Below the pieces are notes generated by a model. The model was not told the origin of the DNA and did not search any database. It saw only the letters and a list, made by a program, of their open reading frames with translations. From assembly GCF_003945325.1 (NCBI RefSeq), contig NZ_AP019307.1, forward strand, positions 2,170,001 through 2,234,000: 64,000 bases of DNA, given 5' to 3'. The stretch's first letter is position 1; the number at the start of each line of letters is the position of its first letter. Of the stretch, positions 8,762-18,711 are shown in pieces. This DNA is from Nocardioides baekrokdamisoli. Its GTDB lineage: Bacteria; Actinomycetota; Actinomycetes; Propionibacteriales; Nocardioidaceae. The position numbers and the translations under genes were made by a program.

Positions 8762-9139
8762 TCAGGCGTCGGAGGACTCCGGCTGCTCGTCGGAGATCTG
8801 GCGCAGAGTCGCGACCATCCGGCACTCGGGCCAGTACGTGGCGTGCAGGTCCGCGAACTCCTGCTGGCCCGCGATGGCCTCCTCGAGGGTGTCGTACTGC
8901 AGCAGTGCCCAACCGCCGACCACTTCCTTGGCCTCGGCGTACGGGCCGTCCACCCGGGTGACCTCGCCCTTCTTCACCACGAAGTTGACCGCGTCCTCGG
9001 TGCCGAACAGGCCGCCACCGTCCAGGAAGTGTCCAGCTCCGGCCTGCTCGCCGATGTACTTGTCCATCGCCTCGAACAGAGCCTGCGGCGGCAGTCCGCC
9101 GCCCTCTTCCATCTTCACGAATCCCATGAACCGCGGCAT
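8762..9139 (-). CDS. DGPF/YCII-related domain protein, partner of the ECF42 sigma factor
   Basis: A 125-residue YCII-superfamily protein. The name-giving motif appears as DGPY at residues 64-67, inside RVDGPYAEAKEVVGGW, after MPRFMGFVKMEEGG. Such proteins are routinely encoded beside ECF42 sigma factors and belong to their regulon, but their biochemical role is unsettled. A good Shine-Dalgarno (GAGGAG) precedes the ATG. A promoter matching the ECF42 consensus lies 55-80 bp upstream, so the pair is probably an autoregulated operon. Confidence 0.85.
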   Translation of the reverse strand: MPRFMGFVKMEEGGGLPPQALFEAMDKYIGEQAGAGHFLDGGGLFGTEDAVNFVVKKGEVTRVDGPYAEAKEVVGGWALLQYDTLEEAIAGQQEFADLHATYWPECRMVATLRQISDEQPESSDA

Positions 9140-9193
9140 TGCTTGCTCCTCACGATGGTGGCCGCCGCTGTTCGGCGGCCCGGTTGCTCATAC

Positions 9194-9220
9194 GTCGAAC
9201 GGCATCCTGCGATTTCGACA
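9194..9220 (-). promoter_or_regulatory. Candidate ECF42 promoter for the DGPF-sigma operon
   Basis: Reading leftward, TGTCGA (9220-9215) is followed after exactly 17 bases by CGAC (9197-9194). The ECF42 promoter consensus, recalled from Streptomyces work, is TGTCGA at -35 and CG(A/T)C at -10. The predicted start is about 9188, giving a ~50-base leader before the DGPF gene. Confidence 0.6.
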
Positions 9221-9260
9221 CGAGCTGTTGAAGATGTCGTACGGGCTTGGTCGGTGCGGG

Positions 9261-9752
9261 TCAGCGGTAGTTGACGAACTGGACCGCGAAGTCCCAGTCG
9301 GCACCGCGTACGAGCGTCTGCACGGCCTGCAGGTCGTCGCGTGACTTGGAGGAGACCCGGAGTTCATCGCCCTGGATCTGTGCCTTGATCGACTTCGGCC
9401 CCTCGTCCCGGATCAACTTGGAGACCTTCTTGGCGTCCTCCTGGGAGATGCCCTCCTTGAGCGAGATGGCGATCTTGGAGACCTGCCCGGACTGGCGCGG
9501 CTCGCCGGCGTCGAGGATCTTGAGCGAGAGCTGGCGCTTGATGAGCTTGTCCTGGAAGACGCTGAGTACGGCACTGGCGCGGTCGTCCGCCGAGGCGCTG
9601 ATCTCGATGGCGGAATCGCCCTTCCACTCGATCGTGGCGCCGGTGCCCTTGAAGTCGAAGCGCTGCGAGATCTCGCGGGCGGTCTGGCCGAGAGCGTTGT
9701 CGACTTCCTGGCGGTCGTACTTGCTGACGATGTCGAATGAGCTGTCGGCCAT
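9261..9752 (-). CDS. YajQ family nucleotide-binding protein
   Basis: A 163-residue protein of the YajQ/DUF520 family, two ferredoxin-like domains that bind nucleotides; some homologues bind cyclic di-GMP. The start [21 protein letters not shown] and the segment [14 protein letters not shown] are characteristic. The end [27 protein letters not shown] is the family terminus. The ATG is preceded by a strong AGGAGG. The open frame continues far upstream through the tRNA region, which is clearly not coding. Cellular role not established. Confidence 0.93.
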   Translation of the reverse strand: MADSSFDIVSKYDRQEVDNALGQTAREISQRFDFKGTGATIEWKGDSAIEISASADDRASAVLSVFQDKLIKRQLSLKILDAGEPRQSGQVSKIAISLKEGISQEDAKKVSKLIRDEGPKSIKAQIQGDELRVSSKSRDDLQAVQTLVRGADWDFAVQFVNYR

Positions 9753-9839
9753 GGGTCCTCCTGAGGCAGTGACGTTTTCGGGCGTGCGCCCGACCTGCGC
9801 TATTCTTCCGAACCGTTGCCTACCTTGTGTAGGCGGCAT

Positions 9840-9920
9840 GGCAGATTGCCCGAGCGGCCAATGGGAGCGGACTGTAAATCCGTCGGGAAACCTCCGAAGG
9901 TTCGAATCCTTCATCTGCCA
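9840..9920 (+). tRNA. tRNA-Tyr (anticodon GTA)
   Basis: An 81-base tRNA with acceptor arms GGCAGAT (9840-9846) and ATCTGCC (9913-9919) and discriminator A. The anticodon loop CTGTAAA puts GTA at 9874-9876. A long variable arm marks it as class II, as bacterial tRNA-Tyr is. The T loop is GGTTCGAATCC. The 3' CCA is not encoded. It stands alone and is followed by a strong terminator; TATTCT at 9801 may be its -10 box. Confidence 0.96.
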
Positions 9921-9926
9921 CGGACT

Positions 9927-9955
9927 GGCCCCGAACGAGAGTTCGGGGCCTTTTT
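9927..9955 (+). terminator. Intrinsic terminator of tRNA-Tyr
   Basis: Perfect 10-bp stem GGCCCCGAAC/GTTCGGGGCC with a GAGA loop, followed directly by TTTTT. Starts seven bases after the tRNA. Confidence 0.95.
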
Positions 9956-9979
9956 CGTTCCTGTTTCCGTCAAGTTCTC

Positions 9980-10007
9980 TTGACTCATTCCAAACTGGCT
10001 GTAGGTT
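9980..10007 (+). promoter_or_regulatory. Candidate furA promoter, possibly giving a leaderless mRNA
   Basis: TTGACT (9980-9985) and TAGGTT (10002-10007) are separated by 16 bases. The furA ATG begins six bases after the -10 box, so transcription would start at or next to the initiation codon. A GGAGG lies only one base from the ATG, too close to act as a Shine-Dalgarno, which also favours a leaderless message. Confidence 0.45.
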
Positions 10008-10013
10008 GGAGGC

Positions 10014-12688
<2,675 letters not shown>

Positions 12689-12696
12689 GTTGATGC

Positions 12697-12736
12697 ACGA
12701 AGGGCCCCTGACCTTGATCGGTCAGGGGCCCTTCGT
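12697..12736. terminator. Bidirectional terminator between katG and aceF
   Basis: Perfect 17-bp inverted repeat (12697-12713 and 12720-12736, starting ACGAAGGGCCCC) with a six-base loop. It lies between two convergent genes. There is no long T-run on either strand, which is common for actinobacterial terminators. Confidence 0.85.
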
Positions 12737-12751
12737 CGTTGCGTCAGGAGA

Positions 12752-14044
12752 TCACAGCACGAGGCGGCGTACGTCCTCGACGATCCGACCGAAGTGGGCG
12801 ACGAACCGGGCGGCCAGCGCACCGTCGATGACCCGGTGGTCGTACGAGAGCGACAGCGGCAGCATCAGCCGCGGCACGAAGGCCTCGCCGTCCCAGACCG
12901 GCGCCATCTTCGACCGGACGACCCCGAGGATCGCGACCTCGGGCGCGTTCACGATCGGGGTGAACGAGGTGCCGCCGATGCCGCCGAGGCTGCTGATGGT
13001 GAAGCTGGCGCCCTGCATCTCGGCACCGCTCAGTTTGCCCTCGCGAGCACGTGACGACAGGTCGGCCAGTTCGTGGCTCAGCTCGGTGATGCCCTTGCGA
13101 TCCACGTCGCGGATCACCGGCACCACCAGGCCGCCCTCGGTGTCGACTGCGACCCCGATGTGGACGTAGTCCTTGAGAATCAGGTTGTCGCCGGAGAGCG
13201 AACTGTTCACCTCGGGGAACTTCCTCAACGAGGCGGCAGCGGCCTTCAGCAAGAAGCTCAGCAGCGTGACCCGATAGCCCTCGGCCTTCGCTGCCTCGTC
13301 GAGTTCGCGACGGTACGCGTCGAGGTCGGTGATGTCGGCCTCGTCGTTGTGGGTCACGTGCGGGATGTTGAGCCAGGAGCGGTGCAGGTACGGTCCCGAG
13401 ATCTTCTTGATTCGCGACAGCGGCACTTCGTGGATCGGGCCGAACTGCGAGAAGTCGACCGCCGGGATCGGCGGGATGCCCGAACCGCCGCCGGAGGCGC
13501 CGCGGGAGGTGTCGTACGCGGTGAGCACGTCCTGTTTCGTGACGCGGCCCCGTCCGCCCGAACCACTGACGCCGTCGAGGTTGATCTCCAGGTCGCGAGC
13601 CAGGCGGCGTACGAGCGGAGTGGCCCGCAGCCCGTCTGTGTCGCCGGCGTCGACAGCCGTCTCGGACGTGGCCCTCGTCGCGGTGGCTCCGCCGCGCGCG
13701 CCTTGCTCGCTTCGCTCGCTCGTGGGCGCGTCCTCGCCAAGGCTCCTGCGGGCCTCGTCCGAGACGACCGCCGACGCCGGCGCCCCTTCAGAGGCTGCTG
13801 GCGACTCAGTCGCCTCTTCGGGCTCGCCGATCGCGATCAGGTCGCCCTTGTTGAGCTTGTCGCCGAGCTTGACGGTCAGGCTGGTGATGGTGCCGGCGAA
13901 GGGTGCCGGGATGTCCATGGTGGCCTTGTCGGTCTCCAGGGTGACGAGCGGGTCCTCGGCCGCGACGACCTGTCCGGGCTCGACGAAGATCTCGATGACA
14001 GCGACGTCGGTGAAGTTGCCGAGGTCGGGAACCTTGATGTCCAA
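12752..14044 (-). CDS. aceF: Pyruvate dehydrogenase E2, dihydrolipoamide acetyltransferase
   Basis: E2 core of pyruvate dehydrogenase, 430 residues. It has one lipoyl domain (1-75; lipoylated K40 in LETDKATMD), a peripheral subunit-binding domain (about 130-175; TPLVRRLARDLEINLDGV), then the catalytic domain (about 200-430) ending with the acetyltransferase signature SYDHRVIDG. It follows aceE with a 10-bp gap. The linker (about 99-121) is encoded by a dispersed DNA repeat also found behind tuf, an unusual in-frame insertion. The substrate is taken as pyruvate because of the AceE neighbour; alone the sequence could be another 2-oxoacid E2. Confidence 0.93.
   Translation of the reverse strand: MDIKVPDLGNFTDVAVIEIFVEPGQVVAAEDPLVTLETDKATMDIPAPFAGTITSLTVKLGDKLNKGDLIAIGEPEEATESPAASEGAPASAVVSDEARRSLGEDAPTSERSEQGARGGATATRATSETAVDAGDTDGLRATPLVRRLARDLEINLDGVSGSGGRGRVTKQDVLTAYDTSRGASGGGSGIPPIPAVDFSQFGPIHEVPLSRIKKISGPYLHRSWLNIPHVTHNDEADITDLDAYRRELDEAAKAEGYRVTLLSFLLKAAAASLRKFPEVNSSLSGDNLILKDYVHIGVAVDTEGGLVVPVIRDVDRKGITELSHELADLSSRAREGKLSGAEMQGASFTISSLGGIGGTSFTPIVNAPEVAILGVVRSKMAPVWDGEAFVPRLMLPLSLSYDHRVIDGALAARFVAHFGRIVEDVRRLVL
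13683..13751. repeat. Dispersed repeat inside aceF (copy 1)
   Basis: This 69-bp stretch matches 42272-42340 at 63 of 69 positions on the same strand of the window. The shared heart is a run of 34 identical bases rich in CTCGCTTCGCTCGC. Here it is translated in frame as linker residues ~99-121 of AceF (SLGEDAPTSERSEQGARGG). Confidence 0.85.
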
Positions 14045-14054
14045 CGAAGTGTCC

Positions 14055-16697
14055 TTACGCGTGGGCCGGGGTCGGCCGGTCGGGGTTGATGCCGTACTTC
14101 TCGATCGCCGCGGCGACCACGTCGCGGGTGACGACCCGCTTGTCGGCGAGGTTGCTGAGCGCGGTGACCGCGATGAAGTAGCGGTCCACCTCGAAGTGGC
14201 TGCGCAGCTTCACGCGGTAGTCCGAGCGGCCGAATCCGTCGGTGCCCAGCGCTGTGAACGAGCCCGGCACGAAGCCGGAGATCTGGTCGGCGTACGACTT
14301 CATGTAGTCGGTCGCCGCGATCACCGGTGCCTTGCTCTTGCCCAGGCTCTGCTCGACGTACGACTTCCGCGGCTTTTCCAGCGGGTGCAAGGTGTTCCAG
14401 CGCTCGACCTCGAGTCCCTCGCGGCGCAACTCGGTGAAGCTGGGCACGCTCCACACGTCGGCGGAGATCCCGAAGTCGTCGCGCAACAGGTCGGCAGCGG
14501 CGATCACCTCGCGCAGGATCGTGCCCGAGCCGAGCAACTGCACCTGAGCCGTCTCCGCCGCCGGGCGCAGAAGGTACAGCCCCTTGAGGATGCCCTCCTC
14601 GACACCCTCGGGCATCGCCGGATGTTCGTAGTTCTCGTTCATCAGGGTCAGGTAGTAGAAGACATCCTCCTGATCGGCGTACATCCGTCGCAGGCCGTCG
14701 GCCACGATGACCGCGAGCTCGTAGGAGTACGTCGGGTCGTAGGAGACGCAGTTCGGGATGAGTGCGGCCTGCAGGTGACTGTGGCCGTCCTCGTGCTGGA
14801 GGCCCTCGCCGTTGAGGGTCGTACGCCCCGCGGTGCCGCCGAGGAGGAACCCGCGTGCGCGCATGTCGCCGGCGGCCCAGGCGAGGTCGCCGATCCGCTG
14901 GAACCCGAACATCGAGTAGTAGATGTAGAACGGAATCATCGGGGTGTCGCTGGAGGAGTACGACGTCGCGGCAGCGATCCAGGAAGACATCGCGCCGGGC
15001 TCGTTGATGCCCTCCTCGAGGATCTGCCCGCCGGCCGCCTCCTTGTAGAAGGCGAGCTGCTCGGCGTCCATCGGCTCGTACAACTGGCCCTGCGGTGCGT
15101 AGATGCCGACTTGGCGGAACAGTCCCTCCATGCCGAACGTACGCGCCTCGTCCGGGACGATCGGGACGATCCGCTTGCCGATCTCCTTGTCGCGCAGCAG
15201 TTTCGTGAGGATCTGGACGAACGCCATCGTCGTCGAGATCTCACGCCCGTTGGACCCGGCCACCTGAGCCGCGAACGCCTCGATCCCCGGCACAGCCAGA
15301 GCCATCGACGTACGTCGGCGCTGGGGGAGGTAGCCGCCGAGATCGGTGCGGTGCGCGTGCAGGTACGCGTGCTCGGGGGAGCCTTCGGGGAACGTGAGGT
15401 ACGGATAGCTGAGCAGGTCCTCGTCGCTCACCGGCACCGCGAAGCGGTCACGGAACGACCGCAGCGAGTCGTCGTCGACCTTCTTGGCCTGGTGCGCCGT
15501 GTTCTGCGCCTCGCCCGCCTTGCCGAGGCCGTACCCCTTGATCGTCTTGGCGAGGATCACGGTCGGCTCGCCGACATGCGCATGGGCCGCCGCGTACGCC
15601 GCGTACACCTTCTGTGGGTCGTGGCCACCACGGGTGAGGCGCCAGATCTGGTCGTCGGTCCAGTCGGCCACCATCGCGGCGAGCACGGGGTCGGCGTTGA
15701 AGAAGTGCTCGCGCACGTACGCACCGTCGCGGCTCTTGTAGGTCTGGTACTGCCCGTCGACGGCCTGCATCATCCGGCGCTTCAGCGCCCCGGTGGTGTC
15801 CTTGGCGAGCAGCTCGTCCCAGCCCGAACCCCAGATCACCTTGATGACGTTCCAGCCGGAGCCGGCGAAGTCGCCCTCGAGTTCCTGGATGATCTTGCCG
15901 TTGCCGCGGACCGGACCGTCGAGGCGCTGCAGGTTGCAGTTGATGACGAAGACGAGGTTGTCGAGGTTCTCGCGGCCGGCCAGCGAGATCGCGCCGAGCG
16001 ACTCCGGCTCGTCCATCTCGCCGTCGCCGAGGAAGGCCCAGACCTTGCGGTTGGAGGTGTCGGCCAGTCCGCGCGCGTGCAGGTATTTGAGGAAGCGTGC
16101 CTGGTAGATCGCCATCAGCGGACCGAGGCCCATGGAGACCGTCGGGAACTGCCAGAAGTCCGGCATCAGCCAGGGGTGGGGGTAGGACGACAGCCCGTGA
16201 CCGCCGGTCTCCTGGCGGAAGTTGTCGAGCTGGTCCTCAGTCAGGCGGCCTTCGACAAAGGCGCGCGAGTAGATGCCCGGTGAGCAGTGCCCCTGGATGT
16301 AGACGAGGTCGCCGCCGTGGCCCTCGGCCGGCGCGTGCCAGAGGTGCTGGAAGCCGGTCTCGTAGAGGGTCGCGGCCGACTGGTAGCTGGCCAGGTGGCC
16401 GCCCAACTCGCTCGACTCCTTGTTGGCGCGCAGCACCATCATCATCGCGTTCCAACGCACGACCGCCCGGATGCGGCGCTCCATCTCGATGTCGCCGGGG
16501 TACGCCGGCTCCTCTTCGGGCCAGATCGTGTTCACGTACGGCGTGGTCGCGGTGAACGGCACTCGCGCGCCGAGCCTGCGAGCCTCTTCGACCAGCTGTT
16601 CGAGCAGGAAGGCCGTACGCGGTTCGCCGTCGAATTCGAGCACGCTGGCGAGTGCTTCGCGCCATTCGGCTGTCTCGACGGGATCGATGTCGGTCAT
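14055..16697 (-). CDS. aceE: Pyruvate dehydrogenase E1, homodimeric type
   Basis: Thiamine diphosphate-dependent pyruvate dehydrogenase E1 of 880 residues, the usual length of the single-chain form. The ThDP-binding motif is GDGEMDEPESLGAISLAGRE ending in the conserved NCN of FVINCNLQRLDGPVRGNGK. HLWHAPAEGHGGDLVYIQGHCSPGIYSRAF is another E1 hallmark. It catalyses oxidative decarboxylation of pyruvate and passes acetyl to AceF, encoded 10 bp downstream. AAGGGG precedes the ATG. A CRP-like site lies 24-39 bp before the start. The E3 gene is not in the window. Confidence 0.96.
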   Translation of the reverse strand: MTDIDPVETAEWREALASVLEFDGEPRTAFLLEQLVEEARRLGARVPFTATTPYVNTIWPEEEPAYPGDIEMERRIRAVVRWNAMMMVLRANKESSELGGHLASYQSAATLYETGFQHLWHAPAEGHGGDLVYIQGHCSPGIYSRAFVEGRLTEDQLDNFRQETGGHGLSSYPHPWLMPDFWQFPTVSMGLGPLMAIYQARFLKYLHARGLADTSNRKVWAFLGDGEMDEPESLGAISLAGRENLDNLVFVINCNLQRLDGPVRGNGKIIQELEGDFAGSGWNVIKVIWGSGWDELLAKDTTGALKRRMMQAVDGQYQTYKSRDGAYVREHFFNADPVLAAMVADWTDDQIWRLTRGGHDPQKVYAAYAAAHAHVGEPTVILAKTIKGYGLGKAGEAQNTAHQAKKVDDDSLRSFRDRFAVPVSDEDLLSYPYLTFPEGSPEHAYLHAHRTDLGGYLPQRRRTSMALAVPGIEAFAAQVAGSNGREISTTMAFVQILTKLLRDKEIGKRIVPIVPDEARTFGMEGLFRQVGIYAPQGQLYEPMDAEQLAFYKEAAGGQILEEGINEPGAMSSWIAAATSYSSSDTPMIPFYIYYSMFGFQRIGDLAWAAGDMRARGFLLGGTAGRTTLNGEGLQHEDGHSHLQAALIPNCVSYDPTYSYELAVIVADGLRRMYADQEDVFYYLTLMNENYEHPAMPEGVEEGILKGLYLLRPAAETAQVQLLGSGTILREVIAAADLLRDDFGISADVWSVPSFTELRREGLEVERWNTLHPLEKPRKSYVEQSLGKSKAPVIAATDYMKSYADQISGFVPGSFTALGTDGFGRSDYRVKLRSHFEVDRYFIAVTALSNLADKRVVTRDVVAAAIEKYGINPDRPTPAHA

Positions 16698-16720
16698 GAA
16701 CGAGCCCCTTGAGGGTGGAG

Positions 16721-16736
16721 GGTGACGTGCGTCACC
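16721..16736. promoter_or_regulatory. CRP/GlxR-like binding site upstream of aceE
   Basis: GGTGACGTGCGTCACC, two 7-base arms around TG. It contains GTGA-N6-TCAC, the spacing of cAMP-receptor-type sites (TGTGA-N6-TCACA). It is 24-39 bp upstream of the aceE start, so a bound protein would probably repress or sit at the promoter. Cyclic-AMP control is inferred, not shown. Confidence 0.5.
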
Positions 16737-16843
16737 ATCCTTGCCTCATCGGGGTCGCGCGTCCAATGCCGAATTGGCGATCGACACATGCGTTCCATGC
16801 ATGAGTATTCGGAAATACATGTCGCATGCGATGAGTGTCGCCG

Positions 16844-17746
16844 TCACGAACGCGCAGCCAGCGCCTCCCGGGCGTGCGCCGCGACATGCGTACGGAAATG
16901 CTCGGACGCGGGCGGCAGTCGCCGGTCCTTCATCCAGGCCAGACCGATCTCGCGTACAGCCTTGACGTCACTGATCTGCAGATGCGGAGCGGTCGGCGCA
17001 CCCCCGCTGTGCGGGGCCGGCAGCAGCGCAACACCGAGGCCGGCGGCGACAAGGCCGCGGATCGTGTCGACCTCCTCGCCCTCGAACCCGAAGGTCGGTT
17101 CGAACCCGGCCTGGGCGCAGAGCGTCGTGGTGACGTCGCGCAGGCTGAAGCCCGGTTTCAGGGCGATGAAGGTCTCCCCGGCGGCCTCCTTGAGGCGTAC
17201 GCTCTTCCGCTCGGCGAGCCGATGATTGGGCGGGACCACCAGGCGCAGCGGCTCCTCGAGCAGCCGGATGCTCTCGATCTGGGGGTGCGTCGGGCGGTCG
17301 CCGGTGATGGCCATGTCGACGACGCCGCTCAGAAGGTCGTCCACGAGGCCGGCGTCACCGTGCTGGCGCAGGTCGAACCTGACGTCGGGGCGCTCGCGCC
17401 GGAACTGCTGGACGAGTTCGGGAACGAGCCAGGTGCCGAGGGTGTGCAGGAAGGCGACAGGGACGAATCCGCCGTCGGGCGCCGCCATGTCCTGCACGGC
17501 GCGCACGCCTCGGTCATAGGCCTCGACGATGCTCCGTGCGTACGGGACGAGCTCATGACCGGCGGGGGTGAGGACGACGCCCCGGCCGACGCGCTGGAAG
17601 AGCTCGGATCCGGCTTCGCGTTCCAGGCGCGCGAGGGCGCGAGACATCGCGGGCTGGGTCCGATTGGCCAGCTCGGCGGCTTCGGTCACCGTACGGCCGT
17701 CAGCCACGGCGAGGAATGAGCGAATCGTGTCGATCTCCACGAACAC
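16844..17746 (-). CDS. LysR family transcriptional regulator
   Basis: A 300-residue LysR-type regulator. The N-terminal helix-turn-helix (EIDTIRSFLAVADGRTVTEAAELANRTQPAMSRALARLEREAGSELFQR) is textbook for the family; residues ~90-300 form the effector-binding domain. It starts with GTG 18 bp after the lipoate ligase-like gene and points toward aceE, 146 bp away. The spacer before aceE holds imperfect dyads around 16775-16835 that could be its operator. Control of pyruvate dehydrogenase is plausible from position only. Confidence 0.88.
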   Translation of the reverse strand: MFVEIDTIRSFLAVADGRTVTEAAELANRTQPAMSRALARLEREAGSELFQRVGRGVVLTPAGHELVPYARSIVEAYDRGVRAVQDMAAPDGGFVPVAFLHTLGTWLVPELVQQFRRERPDVRFDLRQHGDAGLVDDLLSGVVDMAITGDRPTHPQIESIRLLEEPLRLVVPPNHRLAERKSVRLKEAAGETFIALKPGFSLRDVTTTLCAQAGFEPTFGFEGEEVDTIRGLVAAGLGVALLPAPHSGGAPTAPHLQISDVKAVREIGLAWMKDRRLPPASEHFRTHVAAHAREALAARS

Positions 17747-17764
17747 ATGCTCTCAGTGCATGAG

Positions 17765-18415
17765 TCAATCGACCAGCAGTCGACGGGTGATCGCGTCACG
17801 AAGTTCGCCGAGCCGGTCGCCGACTCCGCCCGCGACCTCAGCGAGGTCAGCGGAGATCGCGGCTCGTTCGACCTCGGTCAGGACCAGATGATCGACGACG
17901 TCGTGCGGGTCCCAGCGGTCGTACACGATGCACTGGAATCGTGCCCCGTCGCGCGTACGCCGCTGCGCGATCCCGACCGTCTTTCGGCCGGCGATGAGCA
18001 CCTCGCCCGGGCCGTTCGCGCCGAAGCACACCAGTCGTCCCCACGGGGTCTTCTCCAGGCCCTCGTCGTACACCTCGCCCTCGATGCCGATCGAACGGAG
18101 GGCCTCCGCCCACGCGCGGCCCAGCCAGTGGGAGGAGGTGCGTACGTCGTCGCTCCAGCGTGGATCGGTCGGTGGCACGATCACGTCCAACCACAAGCTG
18201 CGGGCCGGGTCGACGAAGACCGCTCCGCCACCGCTTCGGCGTCGGGCGACATCCATCCCGGGCGCGGCCTCGGCCAGGGCGACGTCTTGCGCGCTGCCCA
18301 TCACCAACACCGGTCCAGGTGCTTCGAAGAACCACGCCTCTGCCTCGCTCAGCCCCGACGGGATCGGTCGCTCGAGGAACGTCGCGACAGGTTCGGTGAA
18401 CCGGTGGATCTGCAT
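17765..18415 (-). CDS. Lipoate-protein ligase A-like protein (biotin/lipoyl ligase fold)
   Basis: A 216-residue protein of the BPL/LPL catalytic family. RRRSGGGAVFVDP (about 58-70) is the lipoate-binding loop and GRKTVGIAQRR (about 143-153) supplies the conserved catalytic lysine, K145. Such enzymes attach lipoate to carrier lysines or move octanoyl groups between carriers. Encoded in the same direction as lysR and the PDH genes, whose AceF carries a lipoyl domain, so lipoylation of AceF is the natural suggestion. It is shorter than E. coli LplA and lacks an obvious accessory domain; whether it ligates or transfers is open. Confidence 0.82.
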   Translation of the reverse strand: MQIHRFTEPVATFLERPIPSGLSEAEAWFFEAPGPVLVMGSAQDVALAEAAPGMDVARRRSGGGAVFVDPARSLWLDVIVPPTDPRWSDDVRTSSHWLGRAWAEALRSIGIEGEVYDEGLEKTPWGRLVCFGANGPGEVLIAGRKTVGIAQRRTRDGARFQCIVYDRWDPHDVVDHLVLTEVERAAISADLAEVAGGVGDRLGELRDAITRRLLVD

Positions 18416-18453
18416 GAGGTTGATTGTTGCTTGCTGAGCCGCAGAGGAGCGGG

Positions 18454-18711
18454 TCAGCCGGCAGCACGCGGCTGCGGCACACCCGCCCCAGGCACGATCA
18501 CCACCACCGCGTCGCCCTCCTGGACGATCTGCCCCGGCTCGACCGGGATCGAGGCGACCACCCCGGCGACCGTCGCGAAGATCGGGATCTCCATCTTCAT
18601 CGACTCCACGACCGCCAACATCGAGCCAGCCTCGACGTGATCGCCCACCGCGACTTCGATCTTCCAGACCGAGGCCACGATCGGTGCTACGTGAGGGACG
18701 GTGTCGCTCAT
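18454..18711 (-). CDS. Small biotin carboxyl carrier protein
   Basis: A stand-alone biotinyl domain of 85 residues. VVESMKMEIPIFATVAG contains the biotin-accepting K39 in the invariant MKM. It shows the lipoyl/biotinyl fold pattern and little else. The ATG overlaps the stop of the carboxyltransferase gene (ATGA), so the two are translationally coupled subunits of one acyl-CoA carboxylase. No biotin carboxylase gene is nearby and that subunit must come from elsewhere. Confidence 0.9.
   Translation of the reverse strand: MSDTVPHVAPIVASVWKIEVAVGDHVEAGSMLAVVESMKMEIPIFATVAGVVASIPVEPGQIVQEGDAVVVIVPGAGVPQPRAAG

Noticed and set aside
13329..16283. A 984-codon open frame on the + strand opposite aceF-aceE
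   Set aside because: Shadow of the AceE and AceF coding frames, without family motifs or a ribosome-binding site.
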